DNA of 64,000 nucleotides from Rhodospirillaceae bacterium BRH_c57 (GTDB lineage: Bacteria > Pseudomonadota > Alphaproteobacteria > Rhodospirillales > Rhodospirillaceae): contig LAEA01000096.1 of the NCBI GenBank assembly GCA_000961745.1, positions 1 through 64,000 on the forward strand, in the 5' to 3' direction. Of this stretch, positions 54,588-64,000 are shown one piece after another; within the stretch, counting starts at the first letter, position 1; each line of letters starts with the position of its first letter. The notes beneath the pieces were generated by a model. The model did not search any database. It saw only the letters and a list, made by a program, of their open reading frames with translations, and had not been told where the DNA came from. The position numbers were made by a program, and so were the translations under genes.

Positions 54588-57139
54588 GTGACAGTGTCCT
54601 CGTTCTTGAAAGCGCCCCACCCCGTGAAATAATCTCCGGCGACACGGCCATCGTGATCGCGGGCTGGGCCCTGCGTCAGGGAAAGACGCTTTGCGACGCG
54701 GCTGTGACGGTGGGAGAGGCATGCTCTCCGGCCGAGTTGCAGCCGTCCCTCGCTGCTTGGCGCTGGCAATCCCGGAAGACAGTGATGCCGCATCTCCCAG
54801 TGTGCGGTTTTCAAGCCATGATCCGTCTGCCAGCGATGCCCGCCGCGACGCAGTTGCTGGTTCGCCTGCAGCTTGCATGGAACGATGGGGAGCGAGAAGT
54901 CCGGGATCTTGGCGCTATTCATGTTGTCGCTCCTCCGCCTTCCGATACGCTGGAGGACCATCGATCGGACGAGCAGCCACTGATTGCCATCTGCATGGCG
55001 GTCTATAGCCCGGACCCGGACCTGTTTGCGCGCCAGATCGAAAGCCTGCGGACCCAGAGTCACCGGAACTGGATCTGTCTTATCCAGGATGATGCGTCGC
55101 CAGGCCCCTTCTGGGACATGGTCTGTGAGACTGTTGCCGGCGACCCCCGTTTCAAGCTTCAGCGCAATGCACGAAACCTCGGTTTCTACGGCAATTTCGA
55201 GCGGGCTCTGTGGCGGGTGCCGCAAGAAGCGAGCATGGTTGCCTTGGCCGACCAGGACGATATCTGGTATCCGGAAAAACTTGAACGTTTGGCATTGGAA
55301 GTGGCCAACGGCGCCACTCTGGCCTATTGCGACAGCCGCGTAGTGGCCCCCGATGGAACCGTTCTGGCGGAGAGCTTCGGCGCGAAATGGGCGAAGGGGG
55401 TCGAGGATGAAGCCGCCCTCTTGCTCAGAAACCCGGTGACGGGTGCTGCTTGCTTGTTTGACCGGAAGCTCCTTGAAACGGCTTTGCCATTTCCGCCCAA
55501 GACGGGGCATGTCTTTTATCACGATCACTGGATTGCGGCTTGCGCGGTCACCTGCGGCCAGGTGCGCTTTATCAACACGCCGCTCTACGACTATGTGCAG
55601 CATGGTTCGAATGCCATCGGAGCCAAGGCCGTCCGGCCGCAGCGCTTGCACTTGATTGCCCTCGCACCGTTGGTGCTGCCACTCCTTCACAGATTGGGAC
55701 GACGGGTTCCGCTGTTGGCGCGTGTGGCTCAGGCCCGTTCAGAGGCACTGATCACCTATAGCTCGATAGAAAGCCGCCGCATTGCCACATTCGCGGCAAC
55801 GCTCTTGATGCGCAGAGAGAAGATTGCCCCGTCCTGGCGCCGCAGGCTGACCGAGCAGTCCAAAGGCTGGCATGCCCATGGCATCGCGGCATGGCTGCTC
55901 GGAATGCGCCGTCTGCGCATCACGGAAGGGGCCGCGGCCAAACTTTATGCCGGGCGGCGCATAGCAGATCTGATGGCACGAAAAGCGGTCATGTCCCGCG
56001 TTGCCACGGTCCCTGCCGTACCCCGCCGGCGAGAGCTGCTGGATAACTCTGCGCTTGCGGGGGAGTGGATGTTCGCCAAGCAACGGCTGGCGGCCCTGCG
56101 GCTTGTAGAGGACGAAACTCAACCCTCACGGATAAACATCCTGCTGCCTGGGATGTCGACCGGCTTTCTGGACTCTGCCTGTGCCGCTGCGGCGCTGGCG
56201 GCAGAGTTCCGGCGGCGGGGTGAGGTGGTTCGCCTGGTTTCAATCGCCGAACAGGTGGTTGACCCCGAAAGCGTGCGGGCCTTTGCCCGAGATTGGGTGG
56301 GCGCGGGCCTGGAAGGCGTGGACCTGACGAGCATCACGGACCAGACGCCCCTCATTGTGACGCGGCGGGATCGTTTTGCGGCATGTGATGTCTTGTCTGC
56401 CTCTCTGGCGGTTCGCGCCGCCCGCGCTGTTGGCGCACAGAGGCCCGCACTCTGCCTGCTTGGCCCTGATGACGAGGCGGGGCTGCCGGCGGCGGAGCAG
56501 GAGGACCTGGAGTTTGAGCTGCAAGAAGCCCTCTGCGCTACCGCGCCGGGGCCATGGCGCAAGCGATTCCCGCATACCCCCCTCTTCCAACCTGCGGCGG
56601 TGTTGCCAAAGGGAAAGCCTCTAGACCAAGCCGATGATGCTTCACCTTGCGTCCTCCTCGACCTCACGCGTCAAGCGGCCTTCTCTGGGCGGGCCTTGTC
56701 CGAGGTGACCACCGCCTTGAAGCTCGGTCGGCTGGGAGATTGCCGTCTGGTTGCCCTGACGGGCTCTGGGACGGGTGAGGGCTTGCCGGGCGTGGAGACC
56801 ATGGCTCTGACGGAGATGACGGCACAGGACTTGGGCCATTTGCTGTCGCGCACGACCGTTGCCGTCTCTCTTGGCGGTGACGGGGCGGCAACGCGGGTGC
56901 GCATGATGCTGATCGCGGCGGGCGCACGCGTGGTGGTGGGGTCTACAGAAGGATCCCTCCAGGAGTGGTCGGACGGATTCCGGCCTGCGGGTCGGACGGC
57001 TGGCGCTATCGGCAAAGCCGTCGAGCAGGCCCTTGGTGCCGCGAATGCCGCGCCGAACTGGCCGCTCGTTTGGGAGGAAAGCTTCGCGCCTTCCCTGGAT
57101 ACCGTGGTGACGCGCTGGCTCTCTGCGGAGCGCCGTTGA
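54584..57139 (+). CDS. Large multidomain protein with central GT2 domain
   Basis: ATGA overlap with upstream gene; IAICMAVYSPDPDLFARQIESLRTQSHRNWICLIQDDASPGPFWD...LADQDDIWYPEKLERL. Confidence 0.87.
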   Translation: MSDSVLVLESAPPREIISGDTAIVIAGWALRQGKTLCDAAVTVGEACSPAELQPSLAAWRWQSRKTVMPHLPVCGFQAMIRLPAMPAATQLLVRLQLAWNDGEREVRDLGAIHVVAPPPSDTLEDHRSDEQPLIAICMAVYSPDPDLFARQIESLRTQSHRNWICLIQDDASPGPFWDMVCETVAGDPRFKLQRNARNLGFYGNFERALWRVPQEASMVALADQDDIWYPEKLERLALEVANGATLAYCDSRVVAPDGTVLAESFGAKWAKGVEDEAALLLRNPVTGAACLFDRKLLETALPFPPKTGHVFYHDHWIAACAVTCGQVRFINTPLYDYVQHGSNAIGAKAVRPQRLHLIALAPLVLPLLHRLGRRVPLLARVAQARSEALITYSSIESRRIATFAATLLMRREKIAPSWRRRLTEQSKGWHAHGIAAWLLGMRRLRITEGAAAKLYAGRRIADLMARKAVMSRVATVPAVPRRRELLDNSALAGEWMFAKQRLAALRLVEDETQPSRINILLPGMSTGFLDSACAAAALAAEFRRRGEVVRLVSIAEQVVDPESVRAFARDWVGAGLEGVDLTSITDQTPLIVTRRDRFAACDVLSASLAVRAARAVGAQRPALCLLGPDDEAGLPAAEQEDLEFELQEALCATAPGPWRKRFPHTPLFQPAAVLPKGKPLDQADDASPCVLLDLTRQAAFSGRALSEVTTALKLGRLGDCRLVALTGSGTGEGLPGVETMALTEMTAQDLGHLLSRTTVAVSLGGDGAATRVRMMLIAAGARVVVGSTEGSLQEWSDGFRPAGRTAGAIGKAVEQALGAANAAPNWPLVWEESFAPSLDTVVTRWLSAERR

Positions 57140-57185
57140 AACCTATTGACCGTTACGCATCAACAGTGGACAGAGGGAGTGCTGC

Positions 57186-58169
57186 ATGCGACTGCCGACC
57201 GGAGGCCTGACCGAGATGAGTTTCAACCCGCTGGCATACCCAATCTTGTTCACGACCCCGCGTCGCCTGTCTGATATCCCGAGCTGGCACGGCCATATTC
57301 CGTTTGCGTTTCTGCTGATGGAAATAATGCGGCCGGACGTCTTTGTGGAGTTGGGCACTTTCAAAGGGGATAGCTACTGCGCCTTCTGCCAGGCTGTGGC
57401 GGACCTGAAGACGGCGACGCGCTGTCATGCGGTGGACCTGTGGGAGGGTGACAGTCATACCGGCGCCTACGACAGCAGCGTTCTTTCCGATTTGAAGGCG
57501 CACCACGATCCTCTGTACAGCCCCTTCTCGCAGCTTATGCGCACGACCTTTGATGAGGCCGTGGAGCACTTTGCCGACGGAAGCATTGATCTTCTGCACA
57601 TCGACGGCTTGCACACCTATGATGCGGTGCGGCACGATTATGAAACATGGCTTCCAAAGCTCAGTGATCGAGCCGTGGTGCTGTTTCATGACACCGAAGT
57701 TCGGGAGCGTGACTTCGGCGTCTACGCGTTTTGGGAAGAGGTGGCTGGAAAGGGGCCGGCGTTCCGCTTCACCCATTCGAATGGCCTCGGCGTGCTCGCG
57801 GTCGGCAAGGCTGTGCCTGAGCCCGTGCTGAATTTTCTCGCGGCGGCCAATGCAGAGACTGAGGTAACGCGGAGCTTTTTCCAGGCTCTGGGGGAGCGCG
57901 TGACCCTGCATGAAGCCGTGGAGCGCCTGACGCCAGAGGTTATGCGCTATCGGCACGATGTTCCGATCGCGCGGGACAGAATTGCCGCGCAGGATGCCCT
58001 TATTTCAGAACAAAATCAGAGCATTGCGGACCTGGGCGCGCGGGCAAACCATCTGCAAAACGAAGTGACGTCCTTACAGAACCAGTTGACGTCCATAGTG
58101 CAGTCGCGCTCTTGGCGGATTACCGCGCCGCTTCGGGCGATAAACGGCCGTTTCCGCCAAGAGCCGTAG
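57186..58169 (+). CDS. Class I SAM-dependent methyltransferase with C-terminal coiled coil
   Basis: FVELGTFKGDSYCAFCQAV...DLLHIDGLHTYDAVRHDYETWLPKL; ISEQNQSIADLGARANHLQNEVTSLQNQLTSI. Confidence 0.85.
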   Translation: MRLPTGGLTEMSFNPLAYPILFTTPRRLSDIPSWHGHIPFAFLLMEIMRPDVFVELGTFKGDSYCAFCQAVADLKTATRCHAVDLWEGDSHTGAYDSSVLSDLKAHHDPLYSPFSQLMRTTFDEAVEHFADGSIDLLHIDGLHTYDAVRHDYETWLPKLSDRAVVLFHDTEVRERDFGVYAFWEEVAGKGPAFRFTHSNGLGVLAVGKAVPEPVLNFLAAANAETEVTRSFFQALGERVTLHEAVERLTPEVMRYRHDVPIARDRIAAQDALISEQNQSIADLGARANHLQNEVTSLQNQLTSIVQSRSWRITAPLRAINGRFRQEP

Positions 58170-58176
58170 TTTACGG

Positions 58177-58470
58177 TCAACAGCCCGCCTCTTTCTGGTG
58201 CCGGAAGGCCAGAACATACACCGCGTCGTCGGCCGGTTCATGGCGGTACAGGGCCACATAGCCGGACTCCCCGAAGGCGATCACCAGTTCGCGCAGTTCG
58301 GGCAGTTCAGGGAACGGCCGGCCGATGTCGGGGGCTGTCTCCAGCAGCAGGAATTGCCGTTCGATGGCCTGACCGGCTCGCCTGGCGGCTTCCGGTGCCT
58401 TGCCGGCCAGAAACCGTCGGCATCGTTCCAAGCCGTTCGCTGCGCCTTCGGTGATGATTACTTGTGGCAC
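58177..58470 (-). CDS. RelE/ParE-family toxin
   Basis: ITEGAANGLERCRRFLAGKAPEAARRAGQAIERQFLLLETAPDIGRPFPELPELRELVIAFGESGYVALYRH. Confidence 0.88.
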   Translation of the reverse strand: MPQVIITEGAANGLERCRRFLAGKAPEAARRAGQAIERQFLLLETAPDIGRPFPELPELRELVIAFGESGYVALYRHEPADDAVYVLAFRHQKEAGC

Positions 58471-58730
58471 TCTGGTACCGCTGTTTCATCATCGGTGCCC
58501 CAGGTGTTCAACCATGTGCGCGCTTCCTGACCGGTCAGGTGGCGGCCGGTTTCCGTGTAGGCCGCCCAGGAGGCCAAGGCTTCCTGCTTGAAGCTCTCGC
58601 GGGCTTCCTCGCGCTCGACGTACTGCTGAATGGCTTCGAGCATGATCCAGTGCGCCGAGCGGCGGCGCTGGCTGGCGAGGTGCTGGACACGGCTTTTCAG
58701 CGTGTCGTCGATCTTGAGAGACGTTGCCAT
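58458..58730 (-). CDS. RHH (CopG-like) antitoxin
   Basis: SLKIDDTLKSRVQHLASQRRRSAHWIMLEAIQQYVEREE; overlaps toxin start. Confidence 0.9.
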   Translation of the reverse strand: MATSLKIDDTLKSRVQHLASQRRRSAHWIMLEAIQQYVEREEARESFKQEALASWAAYTETGRHLTGQEARTWLNTWGTDDETAVPECHK

Positions 58731-58835
58731 GGCGTGCCTCTTATCACAGGGTAATACCTAGTGATACCGTAGCTCTTTCCTGGCTCCGGGTCCAGGCCGG
58801 TCAGTTTTCAAAGGGGTTAGACCCCTTTTCCCTCT

Positions 58836-59105
58836 TTAGGCGGCCCTGTGAGAGCGGTGGGTTTGGTCTCCGCGCCCGGCGAGGATGCCGTCCACCGAAA
58901 TGTCTTCGTCGAGCGCTTCCCAGTGCATCCCGCGTCGGCTCAGTTCGTAGTCTTCACGTTGCGCGGGGGAGGCGTGGAGCAGGCGTGGGAACCAGGCCAA
59001 AGGGACGCCCACGGTGCGGCCATCGCTGAGATCGACCCACATGCTGTCGTCATCGAAGCGCAGTGCCTTAGGCGAAATGGTCATGCCATGCCCTTTCCAG
59101 ATCAT
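58836..59105 (-). CDS. DUF2442-family protein
   Basis: SPKALRFDDDSMWVDLSDGRTVGVPLAWFPRLLHASPAQREDYELSRRGMHWEALDEDISVDGILAG. Confidence 0.88.
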   Translation of the reverse strand: MIWKGHGMTISPKALRFDDDSMWVDLSDGRTVGVPLAWFPRLLHASPAQREDYELSRRGMHWEALDEDISVDGILAGRGDQTHRSHRAA

Positions 59106-59155
59106 CCCGGTGTTGCTCGACCAGCTTCTGAAGCCGGTTGAGCGTCCTGGTCTGC
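59070..59155 (-). pseudogene. C-terminal remnant of a DUF4160-type partner of DUF2442
   Basis: Manual translation RTLNRLQKLVEQHRDDLERAWHDHFA* directly upstream of DUF2442; N-terminus missing. Confidence 0.5.
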
Positions 59156-59171
59156 CCCCCTTTTTCTGATA

Positions 59172-59378
59172 TTAAGCCGCCCGGCTTTGCAGCAGGGGCC
59201 ACGCGCCCTGGCGGGCGGCATCCAGAATGACGACTTCCACAAGGGTGCCGTCTTCGGCGTAGCTGAGATGCGTGTTCCAGTCCTGCGAGACTTCCCGGAC
59301 GACGGCTTTGTCGGAAAGGTGAACGACCAGGATGTCGTCGGCCTCGTCGTATGTGGTGCGCATGATCAGGGCTCCCAT
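59172..59378 (-). CDS. DUF2283-family protein (putative antitoxin)
   Basis: MRTTYDEADDILVVHLSDKAVVREVSQDWNTHLSYAEDGTLVEVVILDA. Confidence 0.88.
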   Translation of the reverse strand: MGALIMRTTYDEADDILVVHLSDKAVVREVSQDWNTHLSYAEDGTLVEVVILDAARQGAWPLLQSRAA

Positions 59379-59644
59379 TGGAAATGGTGCATCATCGTTT
59401 TGATCACCAGCTTATCTTCCAGCACCACGGCGGCACAGACAAGGTTGTCATCCCGATCCGCGAAAGCCTTGGCGATCCAGAGGTGCGTCTGATCCTTGTA
59501 ACGCGTCTCTCCGGTCTCCAGCAATTCGCGGACTTCACCCTCACAGATACCGCGTTGCGCCATGCGCTCCGCCGCGTGGCGGGTAATTTTGACATCCAGC
59601 CCAAAGCGTTCGCAGTACATCCTCCGGTCCTCATTACCAACCAT
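59366..59644 (-). CDS. DUF4258-family protein (putative toxin)
   Basis: ITRHAAERMAQRGICEGEVRELLETGETRYKDQ...VCAAVVLEDKLVIKTMM. Confidence 0.88.
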   Translation of the reverse strand: MVGNEDRRMYCERFGLDVKITRHAAERMAQRGICEGEVRELLETGETRYKDQTHLWIAKAFADRDDNLVCAAVVLEDKLVIKTMMHHFQWEP

Positions 59645-59694
59645 TTAGAGAGAATGCCCTAAAGGGGCCTGACCTTTTCCGCTTTTCCGATGGT

Positions 59695-61230
59695 TCAGGC
59701 GATGTGCAGCGCCTTCAGGATGGGCAATTGCTTTTCCGCAAAGGCCGTGGCCTGGGCGGTGAGTTCGGCCAGGTTTTCCTCGGGTGTTTCCAGCGCCTTG
59801 CCCCCCTTGATGATGCCTTGTCCCTGCCCGGCGAGGGTCTGCCAAACCACTTGAACCCATTCGGTGGGCTGCTTCTTGCCCTGGCCGAGAGCCAGCAGAA
59901 AAAGTTGCGGGACGCGGGCTACCATGATGCCGCCACCGGTCACCGGACTAGCGAGGTAGTTGATGTCGCTGCTGCCACGAGCCTTGCGGATCAGATGGGC
60001 GTTGATCTTGTCGGTGGTTTTGCGGGCTTTGCCGATCACCGCGTCGTCCTGAACGGCAGCCAGATGCCCGGCCCCAACCAGCACCAAAGCGGCCTGCAGA
60101 ACTTGGGCGAAGCTCACGCTCTGGTCCTTTACGGCCTGTTCGATCTGGCCCAAGGTGCGGGGCTTGTGATCGGCCAGAAAGTTGAGGATAGGGCCGTAGA
60201 CCGCCTCGCTCATGTCGGCTTCGCCCAGGGCACCGCTTACCTTGAGGGAGACATCGGGACGGTGGACAATCAGTATTACCCTCTGGGCGCGCAGGGCCTC
60301 GGCCTGATCCAAAGCCGACAGGCGGCGTGGACCCTTGACCCAATAGTCCCGCCGGAACTGCTGGTTGACCATGAAGTCCCGCACGCTCTGGCGGAACATA
60401 GCGTCAGGGATCTCGGCCAAAAATGCCTGCTGATCGGCGGTTAGGTTGACAGCGTCAATATGATCCATGGGATGGGCAGAGCAGGCAAAGGTGAGCTTGG
60501 CGGGGGCCAACCAGTCGGCCATGGTGGCGAAGTGCATGGGGTGCCAATCCCGGTTGAAATACTCATGGGCCAGATATTGGCGGTTCTGGTCCTTGATCTT
60601 GGCGATGCGTCCGGCAACCTGGGGGTTGGCCCGGGCATAGAGCGGATTGGTGGCCAGTAGCTTGTCTGCGAAGTCCAGGGCGCCGTTGACGCGGTTCACG
60701 ATGCCGTGGCCCTCTGCCCCGATCACCTCGGCGTGCTCCGTCATCAGATGGCGCATGGGGGCGAAGGGCGCCCATCCGGGTAAGGTGTTGTAGCTGATGT
60801 ACAGAACGCCGCCGACCTTCAGCTTGCGGCGGATAAAGTCGGCGAGGACGGCGCGGTTGTCGTCGGAAATCCAGCTCCAGATGCCGTGCAGGCCGATATA
60901 GTCGAAGTCCGGGAGGTCGTCACGGGCGGCGAAATCGGCGAAGGCCTCGTCATACAGCCGGGCGTCCGATCCTGCCACGGCGGCCAGTTCCTGGGCAAAT
61001 GCGGCCTGGCTGGGGTTGAAATCAGTGCCGCGCCACTGGGTGATGGAGGCGGCCGCATGAAGATTGACGCTCATGCCCTGGCCAAAACCCAATTCGCAGG
61101 CTGTGCCGACCTCGGGGCAGACTAGGCCTGCGTTCAGAAAGGCTAACTTCAACCGCAAAGGATTGAGTTCGGTGTAGTAGCCAAACGTGTAGCCAATATC
61201 CGCCACATAACCTGCGGTCCAGTCAGTCAT
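59695..61230 (-). CDS. Methyltransferase with methyltransferase-regulatory domain
   Basis: YTELNPLRLKLAFLNAG...CELGFGQGMSVNLHAA...WRGTDFNPSQAAFA; long C-terminal regulatory region. Confidence 0.88.
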   Translation of the reverse strand: MTDWTAGYVADIGYTFGYYTELNPLRLKLAFLNAGLVCPEVGTACELGFGQGMSVNLHAAASITQWRGTDFNPSQAAFAQELAAVAGSDARLYDEAFADFAARDDLPDFDYIGLHGIWSWISDDNRAVLADFIRRKLKVGGVLYISYNTLPGWAPFAPMRHLMTEHAEVIGAEGHGIVNRVNGALDFADKLLATNPLYARANPQVAGRIAKIKDQNRQYLAHEYFNRDWHPMHFATMADWLAPAKLTFACSAHPMDHIDAVNLTADQQAFLAEIPDAMFRQSVRDFMVNQQFRRDYWVKGPRRLSALDQAEALRAQRVILIVHRPDVSLKVSGALGEADMSEAVYGPILNFLADHKPRTLGQIEQAVKDQSVSFAQVLQAALVLVGAGHLAAVQDDAVIGKARKTTDKINAHLIRKARGSSDINYLASPVTGGGIMVARVPQLFLLALGQGKKQPTEWVQVVWQTLAGQGQGIIKGGKALETPEENLAELTAQATAFAEKQLPILKALHIA

Positions 61231-61302
61231 GATGCCCCCTTGCGTCGCGTTTCGGACCCTGCCCTTGCTCCAGGCCCTGTTTCCAGTTTTACCCAGTTAA
61301 CA

Positions 61303-62868
61303 CTAAGGGCGCCCGTCTGTATGCGCGATATGCGTGAACAAGTCACCAAGGCATGTTTCCAGCCCTCGGGTAAAGGCCCTCACGTCGCATAGCGGAGAAG
61401 CCGCCATACGTTGCCTTTGGGTAGATCGCCAGGTCGCCAAGCGGCTTCTGTCGTTGGCCAGACCCGTCGCAATGCGCACGTAGTCTTCGGCATCCCTGGC
61501 GGCCAACTCCGGCAACCCGATCTGTGACAGGAAAGCCAGAGCCTGACGGCTGACCACCCGGCTTTGCGGCCAGGTGACGACCGGCACCCCCATCCACAGG
61601 GCTTCGCAACTGGTCAGGCCGCCCGTGAAGGGGAAGGGATCTAGCGCGATATCAATGTCGCCGTACTCCTTCAGCACATCGACATGGAACGACGGTCCCC
61701 GCAGGTCCACGCGGCCCGCCGCAACGCCATGTTCCTCGAACGTGCGCAGGACCTGTGCTTTCAAGGCACCGTCATTGAAGGTGCGCCACTTCAGCACCAG
61801 CCGGCTGGCGGGCACCGCCCGCAGCACCGCAGCCCACACGGACAACACGGCATCATTGAGTTTGGCGGTGTTGTTGAAGCTGCCAAAAGTAATGGTGCCG
61901 GCCCGCTGATGGGGCGGTGGCGCCACCGGGGCCGCGAAGGGAACCGGCTTATAGTACAACCGCCCCTGCGGCATCCGAATGATGCGTTCGGTGAAAAAGG
62001 CGTCGGTTCCGGCCGGAGCGTGCCAGTGATCAAGCAGCACCGCATCCATGCATGCCAATCCGGTGGTGGCAAAATAGCCGAGCCAACTGACCTGCACCGG
62101 GGCCGGGCGGTGAGCGAAAACGCTTAGGCGCGAACCGGCGGTATGCCCCGACAGGTCTATCAGGACATCAATCCCATCGCCCCGGATGACCTGCGCAAGA
62201 GCCGCATCGTCAAAAGTCCGCACATCCCGGAAGGTAGTGGCCGCTTTCACGGCGTCCGTCACCCAGTCGGAAACGGCTCCGGCGCTGTAGGCAAAAACAT
62301 GAACCTTCAGAGGATCGTGTGCTGACAGCACATCCTTCACGAACAGCCCAACCGTGTGTTGGCAAAAGTCGGCGGAGACATAGCCAATGCGCAGGGGGCG
62401 TTCGGGTGCGGCAAGCAAGGAAGGACGGGGATGGGGCCCCCCGGCCCGATGCTCTGCCCATGCACCCCACTCCTTGGCGGCGGCCAGTCGCTCCTGATCC
62501 GGCACCTCTCCATCGTATTCCAGACTGGTCAGGGCGTTGCGGCGGATGATCGGATGATCGGGAAGGGCGTTCAGGAGCCGAGCATAAAGGTGGCGTGCTT
62601 CGCCATGGCTGCCCTTTTGCTGGGCGAGGTTGGCGAGGTTCACCAGAGCACGGAGGTCGTTTCCGGCAATGGTTTGGGCAGCTCGAAAACACGATTCCGC
62701 ATCGGTGAGCAGGCCGCAAGACAGAAGCTGGGTGCCGGCATCCAGATGGGCATCGAGACTATTAGGATGCGTCTGGATGATCTCCCGGCAAAGGGCTCCG
62801 ACCTCCGAGAAACGACCGGCTTGGCCGTGCGCTTGGGCGCTTTGAAGGAGAGTGTGCCAGAGGGGCAT
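61303..62868 (-). CDS. TPR-containing GT41 (OGT/SPINDLY-like) glycosyltransferase
   Basis: RPLRIGYVSADFCQHTVGLFVKDVL; DVLIDLSGHTAGSRLSVFAHRPAPVQVSWLGYFATTG; DIALDPFPFTGGLTSCEALWMGVPVVTW. Confidence 0.95.
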   Translation of the reverse strand: MPLWHTLLQSAQAHGQAGRFSEVGALCREIIQTHPNSLDAHLDAGTQLLSCGLLTDAESCFRAAQTIAGNDLRALVNLANLAQQKGSHGEARHLYARLLNALPDHPIIRRNALTSLEYDGEVPDQERLAAAKEWGAWAEHRAGGPHPRPSLLAAPERPLRIGYVSADFCQHTVGLFVKDVLSAHDPLKVHVFAYSAGAVSDWVTDAVKAATTFRDVRTFDDAALAQVIRGDGIDVLIDLSGHTAGSRLSVFAHRPAPVQVSWLGYFATTGLACMDAVLLDHWHAPAGTDAFFTERIIRMPQGRLYYKPVPFAAPVAPPPHQRAGTITFGSFNNTAKLNDAVLSVWAAVLRAVPASRLVLKWRTFNDGALKAQVLRTFEEHGVAAGRVDLRGPSFHVDVLKEYGDIDIALDPFPFTGGLTSCEALWMGVPVVTWPQSRVVSRQALAFLSQIGLPELAARDAEDYVRIATGLANDRSRLATWRSTQRQRMAASPLCDVRAFTRGLETCLGDLFTHIAHTDGRP

Positions 62869-62908
62869 GAACGAGGTCCGGTAGGCTGCTGGATTCCTAG
62901 CTTGTAGC

Positions 62909-62943
62909 ACAAAACAAAAGGGGTGGCCCCGAAGGACCACCCC
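62909..62943 (-). terminator. Rho-independent terminator downstream of S-layer-like gene
   Basis: Minus strand GGGGTGGTCC-TTCG-GGGCCACCCC-TTTTGTTTTG. Confidence 0.88.
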
Positions 62944-62981
62944 AGTTGCATCCCCTCCTGATGGAGAAGATAGGCTCCTGC

Positions 62982-64000
62982 TTACGCAGTGGCAGTGAAC
63001 GTGAACAGGTCGGTAGCGGCAGTGTAGGCCAGGGTGTTGTTGGCAAGACCCATGATGTCGATCGCAAAATCGTCGGCAGCGGTGTAGACGCCGTCGTTGT
63101 TGATGTCGACCTGCAGCACGGTGTTGTTACCACCGTCGACGGCATTGACGTTGGTGGTGCCGGCGACAAGGGCCGTGCCGACCAGCGTGACGTTGCCAGC
63201 AGCCGCAGCAAGCGTGGTGCCGGAGACCTTCAGCAGGCCCTCGAGCACCGAGCTCAGGTTGATGGTGACGATGTCACCGGCCTGGAACGCGTTGCCAGCG
63301 TTGATGGTGATGACGTTACCAGCGCGGATGTCGCCCGTGGTGAAGTCAGTCGCGGTGAAGTTCAGGGCGTGCGTCGCACCAGTGACGCCCAGTTCCAGAA
63401 CGTCGCTGCCGCCGCCGGTGAACGCGGTCACCGCGTTGGTGGCGGCATCTAGAGCCGTCACGGTGTCGACCTTGCTGTTACCACGGTAGACGAAGCCAGG
63501 CAGGGCCGCGGCCGTCGTCACAAGGGTGTTGGCGGCGGTCGAAGCCGTAACGTCAACTTCCTGCAGCGACGCAGTGGTGGCAGCGAGAGTGATCGAAAGT
63601 TCGTTGTCGCCGGTGACCACGATCTTGTCGAGGTCTGTCGCCGTCAGGCCAGCAATCGAGTTCTGCTCGCCGGTGACCGGAGTCCCATCGGAAACGCTCG
63701 AGACGTTCAGAATGTCGACGTTGGTGAAGGTCAGGGCAGTAGCGACGTCAACACCGTCAGCATTCTTGTCGACGCTGTTGTCGAGAATGATGGTGGCCGT
63801 GTCAGAGGTGCCGCCGCTGAGGAAATCCTTACCCGACAGGGTAATGGAGGTCGGGGTGTCGGCGGTCAACTTGATGTTGTTGATGGCGCCCGAGTTGATG
63901 TTGGTCACCGACGTGGCGCCACCGGTCGTGCTGATGACGATACCGGTCAGCGGGTTGTTCGTCAGGCCGATGTTGTCGACGTTGTAAGCCGTGCCGTCAG
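62982..64000 (-). CDS. S-layer-like/secreted repeat protein, partial (5' end beyond window)
   Basis: Open frame from window edge; Thr/Val/Ala/Asp-rich, Lys-poor, e.g. NVDILNVSSVSDGTPVTGEQNSIAGLTATDLDKIVVTGDNELSITLAATTASLQEVDVTAS. Confidence 0.8.
   Translation of the reverse strand, partial: DGTAYNVDNIGLTNNPLTGIVISTTGGATSVTNINSGAINNIKLTADTPTSITLSGKDFLSGGTSDTATIILDNSVDKNADGVDVATALTFTNVDILNVSSVSDGTPVTGEQNSIAGLTATDLDKIVVTGDNELSITLAATTASLQEVDVTASTAANTLVTTAAALPGFVYRGNSKVDTVTALDAATNAVTAFTGGGSDVLELGVTGATHALNFTATDFTTGDIRAGNVITINAGNAFQAGDIVTINLSSVLEGLLKVSGTTLAAAAGNVTLVGTALVAGTTNVNAVDGGNNTVLQVDINNDGVYTAADDFAIDIMGLANNTLAYTAATDLFTFTATA

Noticed and set aside
1-64000. tRNA or rRNA genes
   Set aside because: No tRNA/rRNA signature noticed by eye; a tRNAscan/Infernal run would be needed to exclude them

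Overview
This 64 kb GC-rich window looks alphaproteobacterial (probably Rhodospirillales; inferred from protein style only). It has strong plasmid or chromid character. It carries two paralogous RepA_C-like replication initiators, each beside its own iteron/DnaA-box origin, plus a ParA/RHH partition locus, a serine recombinase, a tyrosine integrase, about six toxin-antitoxin-like pairs and several IS elements or remnants. Cargo blocks are: (1) a FecR/RTX secreted adhesin; (2) a TetR-controlled cyanase operon (ABC transporter, OsmC, acyl-CoA-dehydrogenase-like flavoprotein, CynS, ferredoxin, DsbA/HCCA-isomerase-like protein, FNR) with three matching 18-bp candidate operators; (3) an SHP/diheme-cytochrome/cyt b561/PepSY redox block with two two-component systems and a nucleotidyl cyclase; (4) a polysaccharide/glycosylation region (Wzm/Wzt, UXS, many glycosyltransferases); (5) an S-layer-like protein beside a GT41 OGT-like enzyme. 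The best candidates for undescribed biology are the cyanate-linked oxygenolytic operon, the twin origins with diverged half-iterons at matching spacing, a perfect 39-bp palindrome, and a ParD antitoxin frameshifted at a (GA)5 tract. Family names come from recognising protein motifs by eye; no database search was run.
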